The position numbers were made by a program, and so were the translations under genes. Below are positions 1 through 7,464 of a DNA stretch of 64,000 nucleotides, in pieces; the stretch's first letter is position 1; each line of letters starts with the position of its first letter. Under the pieces are notes generated by a model. The model did no database searches and had not been told where the DNA came from. It saw only the letters and a list, made by a program, of their open reading frames with translations. The DNA is taken from the NCBI GenBank assembly GCA_020635395.1, contig JACJZV010000004.1, positions 124,001 to 188,000 on the forward strand, written 5' to 3'. Source of the stretch: Flavobacteriales bacterium (GTDB taxonomy: Bacteria; Bacteroidota; Bacteroidia; NS11-12g; UBA9320).

Positions 1-84
1 TGTAATAATATTAAACCCCTGCTCGGGTGCAAATCGGAGCGATTTTATGAGTACGTAATTATCTACTTTTAATTCGAGCAACAT
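1..84 (-). CDS. recN: RecN DNA repair protein, N-terminal fragment (cut by window edge)
   Basis: The 28 codons read leftward from an ATG at 84 encode a protein beginning MLLELKVDNYVLIKSL and running into GFNIIT at the window edge. This matches the extreme N-terminus of RecN, the SMC-like ATPase of double-strand break repair, just before its Walker A motif (GETGAGKS), which would lie outside the window. An in-frame ATG at 108 would add eight residues. The start at 84 is preferred because a -7 promoter box (90-97) lies between the two, and because RecN proteins normally begin with M-L-x-x-L. The gene is divergent from surE. Confidence 0.8.
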   Translation of the reverse strand, partial: MLLELKVDNYVLIKSLRFAPEQGFNIIT

Positions 85-89
85 TGGGG

Positions 90-97
90 CAAAAATA
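90..97 (-). promoter_or_regulatory. -7 promoter box of recN
   Basis: Read on the minus strand this is TATTTTTG, an exact match to the Bacteroidota -7 consensus TAnnTTTG. Only five bases separate it from the recN ATG, so transcription should start at or next to the start codon. I see no clear TTG element at the usual upstream distance. Confidence 0.6.
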
Positions 98-146
98 GCA
101 ATGCTCATGGCCTAAGTTTAAGTTTTGGTAAAAAATAAGTGATTGC

Positions 147-178
147 TTTTGTCAGCCTTTTTTTAGCGGTTAAATTCG
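147..178 (+). promoter_or_regulatory. surE promoter (TTTTG-N19-TAAATTCG)
   Basis: A TTTTG element at 147-151 is followed after 19 bases by TAAATTCG (171-178), one base away from TAnnTTTG. The surE ATG at 184 begins five bases after the box, so the mRNA would be leaderless or nearly so. This also argues against starting surE at the upstream GTG at 139. Confidence 0.65.
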
Positions 179-183
179 CCGCA

Positions 184-966
184 ATGGAAAAGCGTCCTTT
201 AATATTAATCAGCAACGACGACGGAATAACGGCACCCGGCATTCGTGCGTTGGTAGAGTGTATGAAACAACTTGGCGACGTGGTGGTGGTAGCACCCGAC
301 AGCCCGCAAAGTGGCATGGGGCATGCCATAACCATAAACAAACCACTGCGGCTCGACCGAAGCGATTTTTTTGGAGATGATGTGATTGCCTACCAATGCA
401 GCGGCACTCCAGCTGATTGTGTGAAGCTGGCTTTGGACAAAGTGTTGGATAGAAAGCCGGATTTGTTGGTGAGTGGCATCAACCACGGCTCCAACTCTTC
501 CATCAATGTGATATACAGCGGAACCATGTCGGCCGCCGTAGAAGGAGCAATAGATGATTTGAATGCCATTGGGTTTTCGCTGCTCGATTACAGCCTTGAG
601 GCCAACTTTGATATCGCCAAAACCGTGGTACTAAAAGTGGCCCGAAAAGTTTTAGCCAATGGAATGCCAAAAGGATGTTTGCTCAATGTAAACATACCAA
701 AACTACCCTCCGAGGAGTTAAAAGGAATAAAAGTGTGCAGACAAGCAAACGCCAAATGGGTGGAAGAATTTGACCATAGACACGACCCTACAGGCAGACA
801 ATATTTTTGGCTTACAGGTAAATTTGTGAATATGGATCATGGAGACGACACCGACGTTTGGGCTTTAGAAAATGGATATGCATCGGTGGTTCCGGTGCAG
901 TTCGACTTAACGGCACATCATATTATTGGCATCGTAAATAATTGGGATTTGAATGAACAGATTTAA
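184..966 (+). CDS. surE: 5'/3'-nucleotidase SurE
   Basis: SurE is a metal-dependent phosphatase that hydrolyses nucleoside 5'- and 3'-monophosphates and is linked to stationary-phase survival. The protein of 260 residues begins MEKRPLILISNDDG. The SNDDG motif carries the metal-binding aspartates, and SGINHGSN near residue 100 matches the family's metal-site asparagine region. Length is normal for the family. An upstream in-frame GTG at 139 was rejected because the promoter lies between it and the ATG. The gene heads a run with the small membrane protein and lpxB, a pairing seen in many Bacteroidota. Its 3' end overlaps the next gene by 14 bases, suggesting co-translation. Confidence 0.93.
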   Translation: MEKRPLILISNDDGITAPGIRALVECMKQLGDVVVVAPDSPQSGMGHAITINKPLRLDRSDFFGDDVIAYQCSGTPADCVKLALDKVLDRKPDLLVSGINHGSNSSINVIYSGTMSAAVEGAIDDLNAIGFSLLDYSLEANFDIAKTVVLKVARKVLANGMPKGCLLNVNIPKLPSEELKGIKVCRQANAKWVEEFDHRHDPTGRQYFWLTGKFVNMDHGDDTDVWALENGYASVVPVQFDLTAHHIIGIVNNWDLNEQI

Positions 967-1243
967 CAAAATGTATTGGGGTTTGATAATAGGATTTATA
1001 GCTCCCCTAATCGTACTTTATATTCTTTTTAGTCAAACCGGAATGTTAGAAAATTGGCACGATTTCAGTGCTTTTACCTACAATTTAAAGGCTACCGGAA
1101 CATTGATTTTGCCTTCTATTTTGGTTAATTTTCTTTTTGCCATTCCATACAACAACAAACCGAGGATAAAATTTTTGAGAGGCATTATTGTCATCACATT
1201 AATCTATGCCATTTTTGCTGTCATTAGTTACGCATCGCTTTGA
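953..1243 (+). CDS. small membrane protein, three predicted transmembrane helices
   Basis: This is a 96-residue protein of unknown function. Hydrophobic segments lie at about residues 8-28, 48-66 and 74-94, with a basic stretch (NNKPRIKFLRG) between the second and third. No signal peptide or catalytic motif is visible. It overlaps the end of surE by 14 bases and precedes lpxB by about 100 bases, so it is probably in the same transcript. Its position between surE and lpxB suggests an envelope role, but that is inference from context only. An ATG at 971 is an alternative start outside the overlap. Confidence 0.7.
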   Translation: MNRFNKMYWGLIIGFIAPLIVLYILFSQTGMLENWHDFSAFTYNLKATGTLILPSILVNFLFAIPYNNKPRIKFLRGIIVITLIYAIFAVISYASL

Positions 1244-1340
1244 TTTATAATACATTATTTCAAAATATTGCTCCAAAAGAGAAGGTTTTTAAACATGCAT
1301 TAAGGCATGTTCTGTCAGGTAAATCGAAAAATGTAATGTC

Positions 1341-2426
1341 ATGAAATATTTTTTTATAGCGGGCGAAGTTTCGGGCGATTTGCATGCCTCGCACCTTATA
1401 GATGCTATAAAAAAAGTAGATGCTGATGCCACCTTTGTGGGCATGGGTGGAGATAAAATGTTGGCCTGCGGCATGCAATTGACAGCCCATATAAAGCAAT
1501 ACAGCTTTATGGGATTTGTGGAGGTTTTACAGAATTTATCAAAAATCAAACGACTGTATAGACTAATAACCAGCGAAATTGTTTCTCAAAAACCAGATAA
1601 AGTAGTGTTGGTTGATTATGGAGGATTCAATCTGAAAATTGCCAAATTTTGCAAACAACATGGGTTTGAAACTCACTTCTATATTCTCCCCAAAGTATGG
1701 GCATGGAATGAAAAAAGGGTAAAAAAGATTAAAAAATATGTCGATTTTGGGTATTGCATTTTTCCATTCGAAGAAAATTATTTCAGAACATTTGGCATAA
1801 ATGCCAACTATGTGGGTCATCCGGTAGTGGAGCAGGTGGATGCTTTTTTGAGTACCACAAAAAGCATCGATATCAACAAAAACCAAGTGGCACTATTGCC
1901 CGGAAGCAGGGAGCAAGAAATAAAAAAAATGCTTCCACCTATGCTTGAAGTGGCCTCCATGCGGCCAAACCTGAACTTTGTAATAGCTGCGAATGACTAC
2001 ACTATCGAAAAGCACCTACCCAAACTGCCACAGAATGTAAAAATTGAATTCGGAAAAACCTTTGAAACCCTTATGCAATCGCAGGTGGCATTGGTTACTT
2101 CCGGCACGGCCAACCTTGAAACGGCTCTATTGAATGTGCCACAAATTGTTTGCTACAAGGCCAACAAATTGTCGTATGCCATTGGGAAAAGAGTAGTTAA
2201 AATAAAATACATATCGCCGGTTAACCTTATTTTGGACAAAGCTGTGATAAAAGAACTCATTCAAAATGATTTGAATGCTATAAATTTGGCCGCTGAGTTA
2301 GATTCTATTTTAGAAACTAAAAACGCACTAAAAATAAAAGAAGAATATAACCATTTAAGAAAGGTATTGGGAAACAAAAAGGCAGCCACCGAAACGGCAA
2401 ATTTTATTTTAAAGCACAAGAAATGA
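1341..2426 (+). CDS. lpxB: lipid-A-disaccharide synthase LpxB
   Basis: LpxB (glycosyltransferase family 19) joins UDP-2,3-diacylglucosamine and lipid X to form the lipid A disaccharide at the inner face of the cytoplasmic membrane. The 361-residue protein opens with KYFFIAGEVSGDLHAS, the characteristic LpxB N-terminus, followed by VGMGGDKM near residue 35 and a C-terminal donor-binding stretch SGTANLETALL near residue 255. The length is slightly below the enterobacterial enzyme, as usual in this phylum. The stop codon overlaps the start of the following lipoprotein gene by four bases (ATGA), so the two are translationally coupled. Confidence 0.95.
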   Translation: MKYFFIAGEVSGDLHASHLIDAIKKVDADATFVGMGGDKMLACGMQLTAHIKQYSFMGFVEVLQNLSKIKRLYRLITSEIVSQKPDKVVLVDYGGFNLKIAKFCKQHGFETHFYILPKVWAWNEKRVKKIKKYVDFGYCIFPFEENYFRTFGINANYVGHPVVEQVDAFLSTTKSIDINKNQVALLPGSREQEIKKMLPPMLEVASMRPNLNFVIAANDYTIEKHLPKLPQNVKIEFGKTFETLMQSQVALVTSGTANLETALLNVPQIVCYKANKLSYAIGKRVVKIKYISPVNLILDKAVIKELIQNDLNAINLAAELDSILETKNALKIKEEYNHLRKVLGNKKAATETANFILKHKK

Positions 2427-2926
2427 GAGTAATAGGGATTTTATTTTTAGGAATAGCCATATTGGCTACCGGATGTAAAGGTAGAAAAAACAAACTGGCA
2501 AAAGCGAATAACCAAGAGGTTACGATTAGTATGCAATATACTGAAATGCCATGCGGTGGCATTGAACCTCCTGAAGACATAAGGCAACAAATGGATATAC
2601 CCAAACCAATGGCAAGCGAGTCGTTGAAAGTTTATAGATTTAATGGCCCCGACAATTTTGAGTTTATCACCAATCTTATTTTAGACAAAAACGGTATTGC
2701 TATCATTTCTATTGATACGGGCAAATATGTGGTATCAAAATATGATTTGAATCCAGCTCCAACCGTTGATAGTACGGGTGCCCCAGCGGATATGAGCAAC
2801 AAAGCTCAATGCGAATTGCAGTGGGCCAGAATGACAGCATTTCCATTAAGAATTACGGCAGGAAAAACTGCCTACGAACTTTTGATGATGAAAGAATGTA
2901 ATCCGTGCGAAGAGCCAAAACCTTAA
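2423..2926 (+). CDS. Cys-rich lipoprotein of an unrecognised four-Cys family
   Basis: The 167-residue protein has a lipoprotein signal (hydrophobic residues 3-17, lipobox LATGC). The mature part has the pattern C-G-G-x-x-P-P, then P-K-P, then a Cys a few residues before a Trp, then C-N-P-C and a Pro-rich end. The same layout occurs in the convergent neighbour at 2927-3373, so the two are paralogues. I recognise no named domain. The four cysteines in an exported protein could form disulfides or bind a metal; that is inference. It is coupled to lpxB by an ATGA overlap, and its stop codon directly abuts the stop of the paralogue with no intergenic space. Confidence 0.75.
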   Translation: MRVIGILFLGIAILATGCKGRKNKLAKANNQEVTISMQYTEMPCGGIEPPEDIRQQMDIPKPMASESLKVYRFNGPDNFEFITNLILDKNGIAIISIDTGKYVVSKYDLNPAPTVDSTGAPADMSNKAQCELQWARMTAFPLRITAGKTAYELLMMKECNPCEEPKP

Positions 2927-3373
2927 TCAAGGTGGCGGAGGGTAGCAGGGGTTGCAATCAAAATGCACATGGATGGTCAGCGAAGTATCTCCTTTTATTT
3001 CAAAGGATTGCATTTTTCTTGAGAGCCATTCATTCATACACTTTTGAACTTCATTTTTGGCAATTCCGTTAATCAAACTATTTGATTGCCGCAGGTTGTA
3101 ATTACCCGAAATCAATTGTATTTGATAGGTTGTGTCAGAATTATCCCCCAGAATACTATCCACCAAAATGTCGTCTTTAAACAAATAAAGTTTCCGACTG
3201 CTTAACGGTTTTGGCGTTTGCAGGTCTTGAATCAACTCGTCGGGAGGTGCAGCTCCGCCACAATAGGTCTCGGTTTCGGTAATTTTCAATTGAACTGAAA
3301 CTAAGTCTTTGTTCTTACATTTTTCAGAAGAAAAAAGTAGAAACAATAAAATGGCAGCAAGTGATATTTTCAT
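2927..3373 (-). CDS. secreted paralogue of the four-Cys lipoprotein
   Basis: This 148-residue protein starts with a hydrophobic signal segment (residues 4-16) followed by SSEKCKNK; the Cys could be lipidated but the lipobox is poor. The mature region repeats the layout of the protein at 2423-2926: C-G-G-x-x-P-P, P-K-P, a Cys then a Trp a few residues on, C-N-P-C and a closing PPPP. It lies one base downstream of hppD on the same strand, so it should be cotranscribed with it. No function can be assigned. Tail-to-tail paralogues suggest an old inverted duplication. Confidence 0.72.
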   Translation of the reverse strand: MKISLAAILLFLLFSSEKCKNKDLVSVQLKITETETYCGGAAPPDELIQDLQTPKPLSSRKLYLFKDDILVDSILGDNSDTTYQIQLISGNYNLRQSNSLINGIAKNEVQKCMNEWLSRKMQSFEIKGDTSLTIHVHFDCNPCYPPPP

Positions 3374-3374
3374 C

Positions 3375-4499
3375 CTACAAGTTGCCTCTTCGCTCCTGCT
3401 CTCTTTCTATTGATTCAAAAAGTGCTTTAAAGTTTCCTTTTCCAAAAGATTTCGCTCCCACACGCTGAATGATTTCGTAAAACAACGTTGGGCGGTCTTC
3501 TACCGGTTTGGTAAACAACTGCAATAGATACCCTTCATCATCTCTATCTATCAATATGTTGAGTTTTTTAAGTTCGGCAAGATCTTCGTTAATATGACCT
3601 ACCCTGTCCAAAACGTCTTCGTAGTAATTGTCGGGTACATACAAAAATTCAACCCCTCTTTTTCTCAATTCACCCACGGTGCTAATAATATCATCGGTGG
3701 CAACCGCAATGTGTTGAACTCCGGCACCTTTATAAAACTCGATGTATTCTTCAATTTGTGATTTCTTTTTGCCCGAGGCTGGTTCGTTTATCGGAAATTT
3801 GATATAGCCATTTCCGTTGCTTACCACTTTTGACATTAAGGCCGAATATTCGGTAGAAATATCTTTATCGTCAAATGTTAATAAGAGTTTAAACCCTAAT
3901 ACATTTTCATAAAAATCAACCCATGTATTCATTTGACCAAGCTCCACATTTCCAACACAATGATCTACATATTTAAGACCAACCGATGTGGTTTCCATTT
4001 TAAAATCAGGCTTTTTATAGCCCGGCAAAAATGGCCCACTATAATTGCTTCTCTCCACAAATTTGTGGATGGTTTCGCCATAAGTATGTATTGCTGAGAC
4101 AATTACATAGCCGTTTTCATCCTCAAATCGGGTTGGTTCCATAAAAGGTTTTGCACCTCTTTTAACTGTTTCATTGAATGATTTTGTGGCATCATCTACC
4201 CAAAGATTTAAAAATTTCACACCGTCACCGTGTTTTTTTACGTGACTGGCAATTTCCGATTCAGGCTCCATAGAAGTGGTTAGCACCAACGTAATTTTAT
4301 CCTGTTTTAACACATACGAAGCTCTGTCTCTTACCCCTGTTTCGGGGCCGGCATAGGCTATCAATTCATACCCCCAAGCCATTTGATAGTAGTATGCCGA
4401 TTGTTTTGCATTACCTACATAAAACTCAATATGATCAGTACCATTTAGTGGTAAAAAATCTACATTGTTATCCGTTGCTGTTAACGTTTCGCTTTGCAT
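3375..4499 (-). CDS. hppD: 4-hydroxyphenylpyruvate dioxygenase
   Basis: HPPD converts 4-hydroxyphenylpyruvate to homogentisate in tyrosine catabolism, using Fe(II) and O2. The 374-residue protein consists of two VOC-fold halves (about residues 20-155 and 175-345). The expected iron ligands are visible: His180 in YVDHCVGNVE, His263 in VQHIAVATDD and Glu342 in LFYEIIQR, with the spacing known for bacterial HPPD. The C-terminal helix that gates the active site (GAKSFGKGNFKALFESIE) is present. No other tyrosine catabolic gene is nearby. A weak -7 box (4529-4536, GATATTTG on the minus strand) lies about 30 bases upstream of the ATG. Confidence 0.95.
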   Translation of the reverse strand: MQSETLTATDNNVDFLPLNGTDHIEFYVGNAKQSAYYYQMAWGYELIAYAGPETGVRDRASYVLKQDKITLVLTTSMEPESEIASHVKKHGDGVKFLNLWVDDATKSFNETVKRGAKPFMEPTRFEDENGYVIVSAIHTYGETIHKFVERSNYSGPFLPGYKKPDFKMETTSVGLKYVDHCVGNVELGQMNTWVDFYENVLGFKLLLTFDDKDISTEYSALMSKVVSNGNGYIKFPINEPASGKKKSQIEEYIEFYKGAGVQHIAVATDDIISTVGELRKRGVEFLYVPDNYYEDVLDRVGHINEDLAELKKLNILIDRDDEGYLLQLFTKPVEDRPTLFYEIIQRVGAKSFGKGNFKALFESIEREQERRGNL

Positions 4500-4612
4500 C
4501 TCTAAAAATAAAATTCGTTTAAACCGTGCAAATATCTATAAAACAGTACAAACTATTATGATTGAAATCAGGAAAAGCACTGAAATCGGTAAATGAAAAA
4601 CGGATAATCCAT

Positions 4613-4620
4613 TAATATTG
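4613..4620 (+). promoter_or_regulatory. -7 promoter box of the DUF2797 gene
   Basis: TAATATTG differs from TAnnTTTG by one base and ends four bases before the ATG at 4625. The position repeats that of the surE, SRPBCC and M20 promoters, which supports both the box and the start codon. Confidence 0.5.
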
Positions 4621-4624
4621 CTGA

Positions 4625-5440
4625 ATGATTTTAGAGGGAAATATCCGAAAAATGAAAGTATGGTTGGATGGCAATCATGTGCAATATGGCTTGCGGCTAT
4701 ATGATAATCTTGAGGCCAGAGAACCCATATCTATTAACGAATTTGTTGGCAAATCCTTTTCTATTGAATATCTGCACGAAATTAACTGTGTGGTATCGGG
4801 CAAAAAAATCAATAAAACATTTGGCGATGGTATGAGCTATGAGGCTTTTATGAATTCGCCAGAAGCCTCCCCAAGCATTATTCGCCCCGAATTAAGCAGA
4901 ATACACGAAGGGATAGCCTTGCGAGATTTTGAGTGGGAAGTTGAGCACCACTTAACGCCTCACATTGTCTATTTGGCTCAAACTGCCGATGTAAAAGTTG
5001 GTGTAACCCGCAATACCCAAATTCCAACTCGTTGGCTCGACCAGGGTGCCATATACACACTAAAACTTGCCGAAACACCCTACAGGCAGGCGGCGGGACT
5101 CATAGAGGTTGCCCTGAAAAATTATATTTCTGATAAAACTAGTTGGCAAAAAATGCTGAAAGGAGAATTAGAAAGAATAAATTTGTTTGAGCTGGCCGAA
5201 AATCTAAAAAAATACGTTCCGACAGAAATGCAACAATATCTTTTGGGTAATCAAAACATTGACCAATTTATTTACCCTATTTTGGCTTATCCCCCAAAAG
5301 TGTATAGTTTAAAGTTAGATAAAACCTATCTCATTGATAAAAAACTGATGGGCATTCGCGGTCAATACTTACTGTTTGACGATGGCAGCGTTTTTAACAT
5401 GAGAAGCCACAGCGGATACAAGGTTAGAATAGAGTTATAA
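4625..5440 (+). CDS. DUF2797 family protein
   Basis: This 271-residue cytosolic protein has no signal peptide or membrane segment. The central stretch (about residues 118-160) reads VYLAQTADVKVGVTRN followed by PTRWLDQGA and an E-x-x-L-K helix, which I recognise as the DUF2797 signature. The order of a short strand ending in K-V-G-V-T-R, an Arg-Trp and a downstream Glu resembles a GIY-YIG nuclease core; this is a structural guess, not an established activity. The start is supported by a promoter box four bases upstream. The gene stands alone and ends in a 32-bp palindromic terminator. Confidence 0.75.
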   Translation: MILEGNIRKMKVWLDGNHVQYGLRLYDNLEAREPISINEFVGKSFSIEYLHEINCVVSGKKINKTFGDGMSYEAFMNSPEASPSIIRPELSRIHEGIALRDFEWEVEHHLTPHIVYLAQTADVKVGVTRNTQIPTRWLDQGAIYTLKLAETPYRQAAGLIEVALKNYISDKTSWQKMLKGELERINLFELAENLKKYVPTEMQQYLLGNQNIDQFIYPILAYPPKVYSLKLDKTYLIDKKLMGIRGQYLLFDDGSVFNMRSHSGYKVRIEL

Positions 5441-5471
5441 AAAGAGCGTTTGGCATGCCAAACGCTCTTTT
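5440..5471. terminator. perfect 32-bp palindrome, bidirectional terminator
   Basis: AAAAGAGCGTTTGGCA (5440-5455) is followed immediately by its exact reverse complement (5456-5471). The transcript would form a long GC-containing stem flanked by A and U tracts on either strand. It sits between the convergent DUF2797 and cytochrome-like genes and begins on the last base of the DUF2797 stop codon. Confidence 0.85.
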
Positions 5472-5492
5472 ATCAAATATGATTTTCAGAAT

Positions 5493-5870
5493 TTATTTTT
5501 CCGGAAAACTTGTTTTTTCCCAACACTCAAACATCTGAATAGTTGTTGAATCAAGTTTTGCTGCACCCTGCGGCATGGCTTCATAACCGCTTTCGTGCTT
5601 AATAGAGCCTAACAATTTTGGTGTTTCAGCCGCAGCTTTTACTTGGGCATAAGTACCTAAGATAAACCCACCGGCACCAGCCGCATGACAGCCTGATGTA
5701 TTGCATTTTGCATCCACAATAGCTTTAATGTGGCCATTATAAGTTATGGCTAAACTATCGCACAATTCTTTTGGCTGAGTGTTGGTGTTGTTGTTTGGGG
5801 CAGGGTCTTCCTTGCAGCTACTAACCCAAATCATAGCAATAATTGCAAGAGTAAAAGTTGATAATTTCAT
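5493..5870 (-). CDS. small cytochrome c-like lipoprotein with CX4CH haem motif
   Basis: The 125-residue protein has a lipoprotein signal ending VSSC (Cys19), an Asn/Pro-rich linker, then a small domain with C56-NTSG-C61-H62. This is a CX4CH variant of the haem c attachment motif, with Met99 (EAMPQG) as a possible sixth iron ligand. The downstream pattern T-Y-x-x-V-K-A-A and the Met-Pro loop also occur in the lipoprotein at 9581-9934, which has a standard CX2CH, so the two are related. It is probably a periplasm-facing electron carrier anchored to a membrane. Whether haem is attached through CX4CH is not known. Confidence 0.75.
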   Translation of the reverse strand: MKLSTFTLAIIAMIWVSSCKEDPAPNNNTNTQPKELCDSLAITYNGHIKAIVDAKCNTSGCHAAGAGGFILGTYAQVKAAAETPKLLGSIKHESGYEAMPQGAAKLDSTTIQMFECWEKTSFPEK

Positions 5871-5976
5871 TTTCTGTTTAACGCTTTAATTAATGTTTCA
5901 TAAAAATGCAAACCAATAAAATACTTTCACAAATCCAATAAAATAAACTTTAATGGAAGCGAATATGACAAAAACT

Positions 5977-6660
5977 TTAGAAAACCTCGGTAGCCTTCGT
6001 TATGCTGTTCAACTCGCAACGATAAATGGTTCCGGCAAATTTGTTGAGTATTCTATAATCGTGGGTTGCCATTAAAACGGCAGTTCCTTGTTCGCAAATG
6101 TCGTGCAACAACTTCATAATGTCATCGCTCACATCGGGGTCTAAATTCCCGGTTGGCTCGTCGGCCAAAATAACCTCCGGATTATTCAATAATGCTCTGG
6201 CAATAACCACTCTTTGCTGCTCTCCACCCGATAGTTCATGCGGCATTTTATAATCTTTTGTTGCCAGGCCAACCATATCCAGCACTTCTATACACCTACT
6301 TTCCATCAGCTTTTTATCTTTCCAGCCTGTGGCCTTCAACACAAAAAGCAGGTTTTCCATTACGTTTCGATCAACAAGTAATTGAAAATCTTGAAAAACA
6401 ATTCCAATTTTTCTTCTTAAAAATGGTATGTCTTTAGAGGTAATTTTGGTCAAATCAAATTCGGCCACATGGCCTTCTCCTTCCAATAAAGGCAAATCAC
6501 CGTAAAGTGTTTTTAACAAACTGGACTTTCCACTCCCGGTTTTGCCAATGAGATAGGCAAATTCGGATTTTGCAATTTGCATATTCACATCATTCAAAAC
6601 CAAACTATTATTGGATTGAAAAATGAACGCCCTACTCAAAGAAACTACTGATTCTGCCAC
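5977..6660 (-). CDS. ftsE: FtsE-like ABC transporter ATP-binding protein
   Basis: FtsE is the ATPase of the FtsEX complex, which links cell division to peptidoglycan hydrolase activation at the inner membrane. The protein has Walker A (GKTGSGKSS), Q-loop (FQDFQLL), signature LSGGEQQRV, Walker B (VILADEPTGNLD) and the switch His in ATHDYRI. The start is taken as GTG at 6660, giving MAESVVSLS; a -7 box ends four bases upstream. An ATG at 6678 would add six residues but lies beyond that box. About 227 residues is normal. No ftsX lies next to it, so a lone LolD-like ATPase remains an alternative. Confidence 0.85.
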   Translation of the reverse strand: MAESVVSLSRAFIFQSNNSLVLNDVNMQIAKSEFAYLIGKTGSGKSSLLKTLYGDLPLLEGEGHVAEFDLTKITSKDIPFLRRKIGIVFQDFQLLVDRNVMENLLFVLKATGWKDKKLMESRCIEVLDMVGLATKDYKMPHELSGGEQQRVVIARALLNNPEVILADEPTGNLDPDVSDDIMKLLHDICEQGTAVLMATHDYRILNKFAGTIYRCELNSITKATEVF

Positions 6661-6664
6661 GGGG

Positions 6665-6672
6665 CGAAAATA
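6665..6672 (-). promoter_or_regulatory. -7 promoter box of ftsE
   Basis: On the minus strand the bases read TATTTTCG, followed by CCCC and then GTG. It is one mismatch from TAnnTTTG and uses the same TTCG ending as the surE and SRPBCC boxes. It decides the GTG start at 6660. Confidence 0.5.
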
Positions 6673-6732
6673 GCACATTCAGAAATTAGTTGAGGTAAGA
6701 AAAGAGATAATGGGTAATCAAAAAAGATTTAA

Positions 6733-6740
6733 TAAAATTG
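6733..6740 (+). promoter_or_regulatory. probable -7 box of trmB
   Basis: TAAAATTG is one mismatch from TAnnTTTG. It would place the transcript start at about 6745, which is the first base of the hairpin that fills the trmB leader. Confidence 0.4.
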
Positions 6741-6744
6741 CACA

Positions 6745-6769
6745 GGCAAACATTTTGTTTGCCTTTTTT
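6745..6769 (+). promoter_or_regulatory. terminator-like hairpin directly before the trmB ATG
   Basis: GGCAAAC (6745-6751), loop ATTTT, then GTTTGCC (6757-6763) and six Ts (6764-6769) run straight into the ATG at 6770. The form is that of an intrinsic terminator, but it lies between the probable promoter and the start codon and covers the entire leader. It may act as an attenuator, a 5' stabiliser or a translation block. Confidence 0.6.
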
Positions 6770-7414
6770 ATGGGTAAAAAGAAGAAGCTGATAAAATTTG
6801 CCGAGGTAAGCTCGTTTGCAAATGTATTTGAGCACGATGAGGCTCCAAAAGGAGCGTGGGACAAAGCATTTGAAAAAAAACAACCGCTTGTATTGGAGTT
6901 GGCCTGTGGCAAAGGTGAATACACCATAGGGTTGGCCAAAATGTTTCCAAACAAAAATTTTTTGGGATTGGACATTAAGGGCAATAGAATTTGGCGAGGT
7001 GCAAAAACAGCCTTGGAAGAAAATCTTAAAAATGCAGCTTTTTTGAGATGTCAGATAAATAGAATAACCGACCATTTCGAGGCCAACGAAGTATCGGAAA
7101 TATGGATAACCTTTGCCGACCCCCATCCGCGGGATGGAAAGGCAAAAAAAAGATTGACTCATCCAAACTTTTTGGAACTTTACCAGCAAATATCCTGCTC
7201 TCCGTTAATCATAAACTTAAAAACAGATAGCGACCTACTGTATGCGTTTACCAAAGAAGTAATTGCTGAAAAACAAATCGAGCCTGAAATAGATTGCAAT
7301 GATGTATATACATGGGATGAACGACCACAAGAACTTAACATACAAACCTATTATGAGCATAAGTGGTTGGATAAAGGCATTAAAATCAAATATTTAAGAT
7401 TTAAGTTGCAATAA
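6770..7414 (+). CDS. trmB: tRNA (guanine-N7-)-methyltransferase TrmB
   Basis: TrmB methylates G46 in the variable loop of many tRNAs using S-adenosylmethionine. The 214-residue protein carries LELACGKGEYT (SAM-binding motif I, about residue 43), LGLDIKGNRIW, and FADPHPRDGKAKKRLTHP, a close match to the family's F-x-D-P-x-P-K-x-R-H-x-K-R-R motif. The start at 6770 (MGKKKKLIKF) matches other TrmB proteins. A longer frame from 6710 would translate through the leader hairpin and give a poor N-terminus, so it was rejected. The gene is divergent from ftsE. Confidence 0.92.
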   Translation: MGKKKKLIKFAEVSSFANVFEHDEAPKGAWDKAFEKKQPLVLELACGKGEYTIGLAKMFPNKNFLGLDIKGNRIWRGAKTALEENLKNAAFLRCQINRITDHFEANEVSEIWITFADPHPRDGKAKKRLTHPNFLELYQQISCSPLIINLKTDSDLLYAFTKEVIAEKQIEPEIDCNDVYTWDERPQELNIQTYYEHKWLDKGIKIKYLRFKLQ

Positions 7415-7464
7415 ATGGTGCATCTCTGTTAAACAATTGACCCTAAATTTTAGTTGAAATTATT

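Noticed and set aside
6710..6769. Longer TrmB with a 20-residue N-terminal extension
   Set aside because: It would translate the leader hairpin and promoter box; the ATG at 6770 gives the family-like start.
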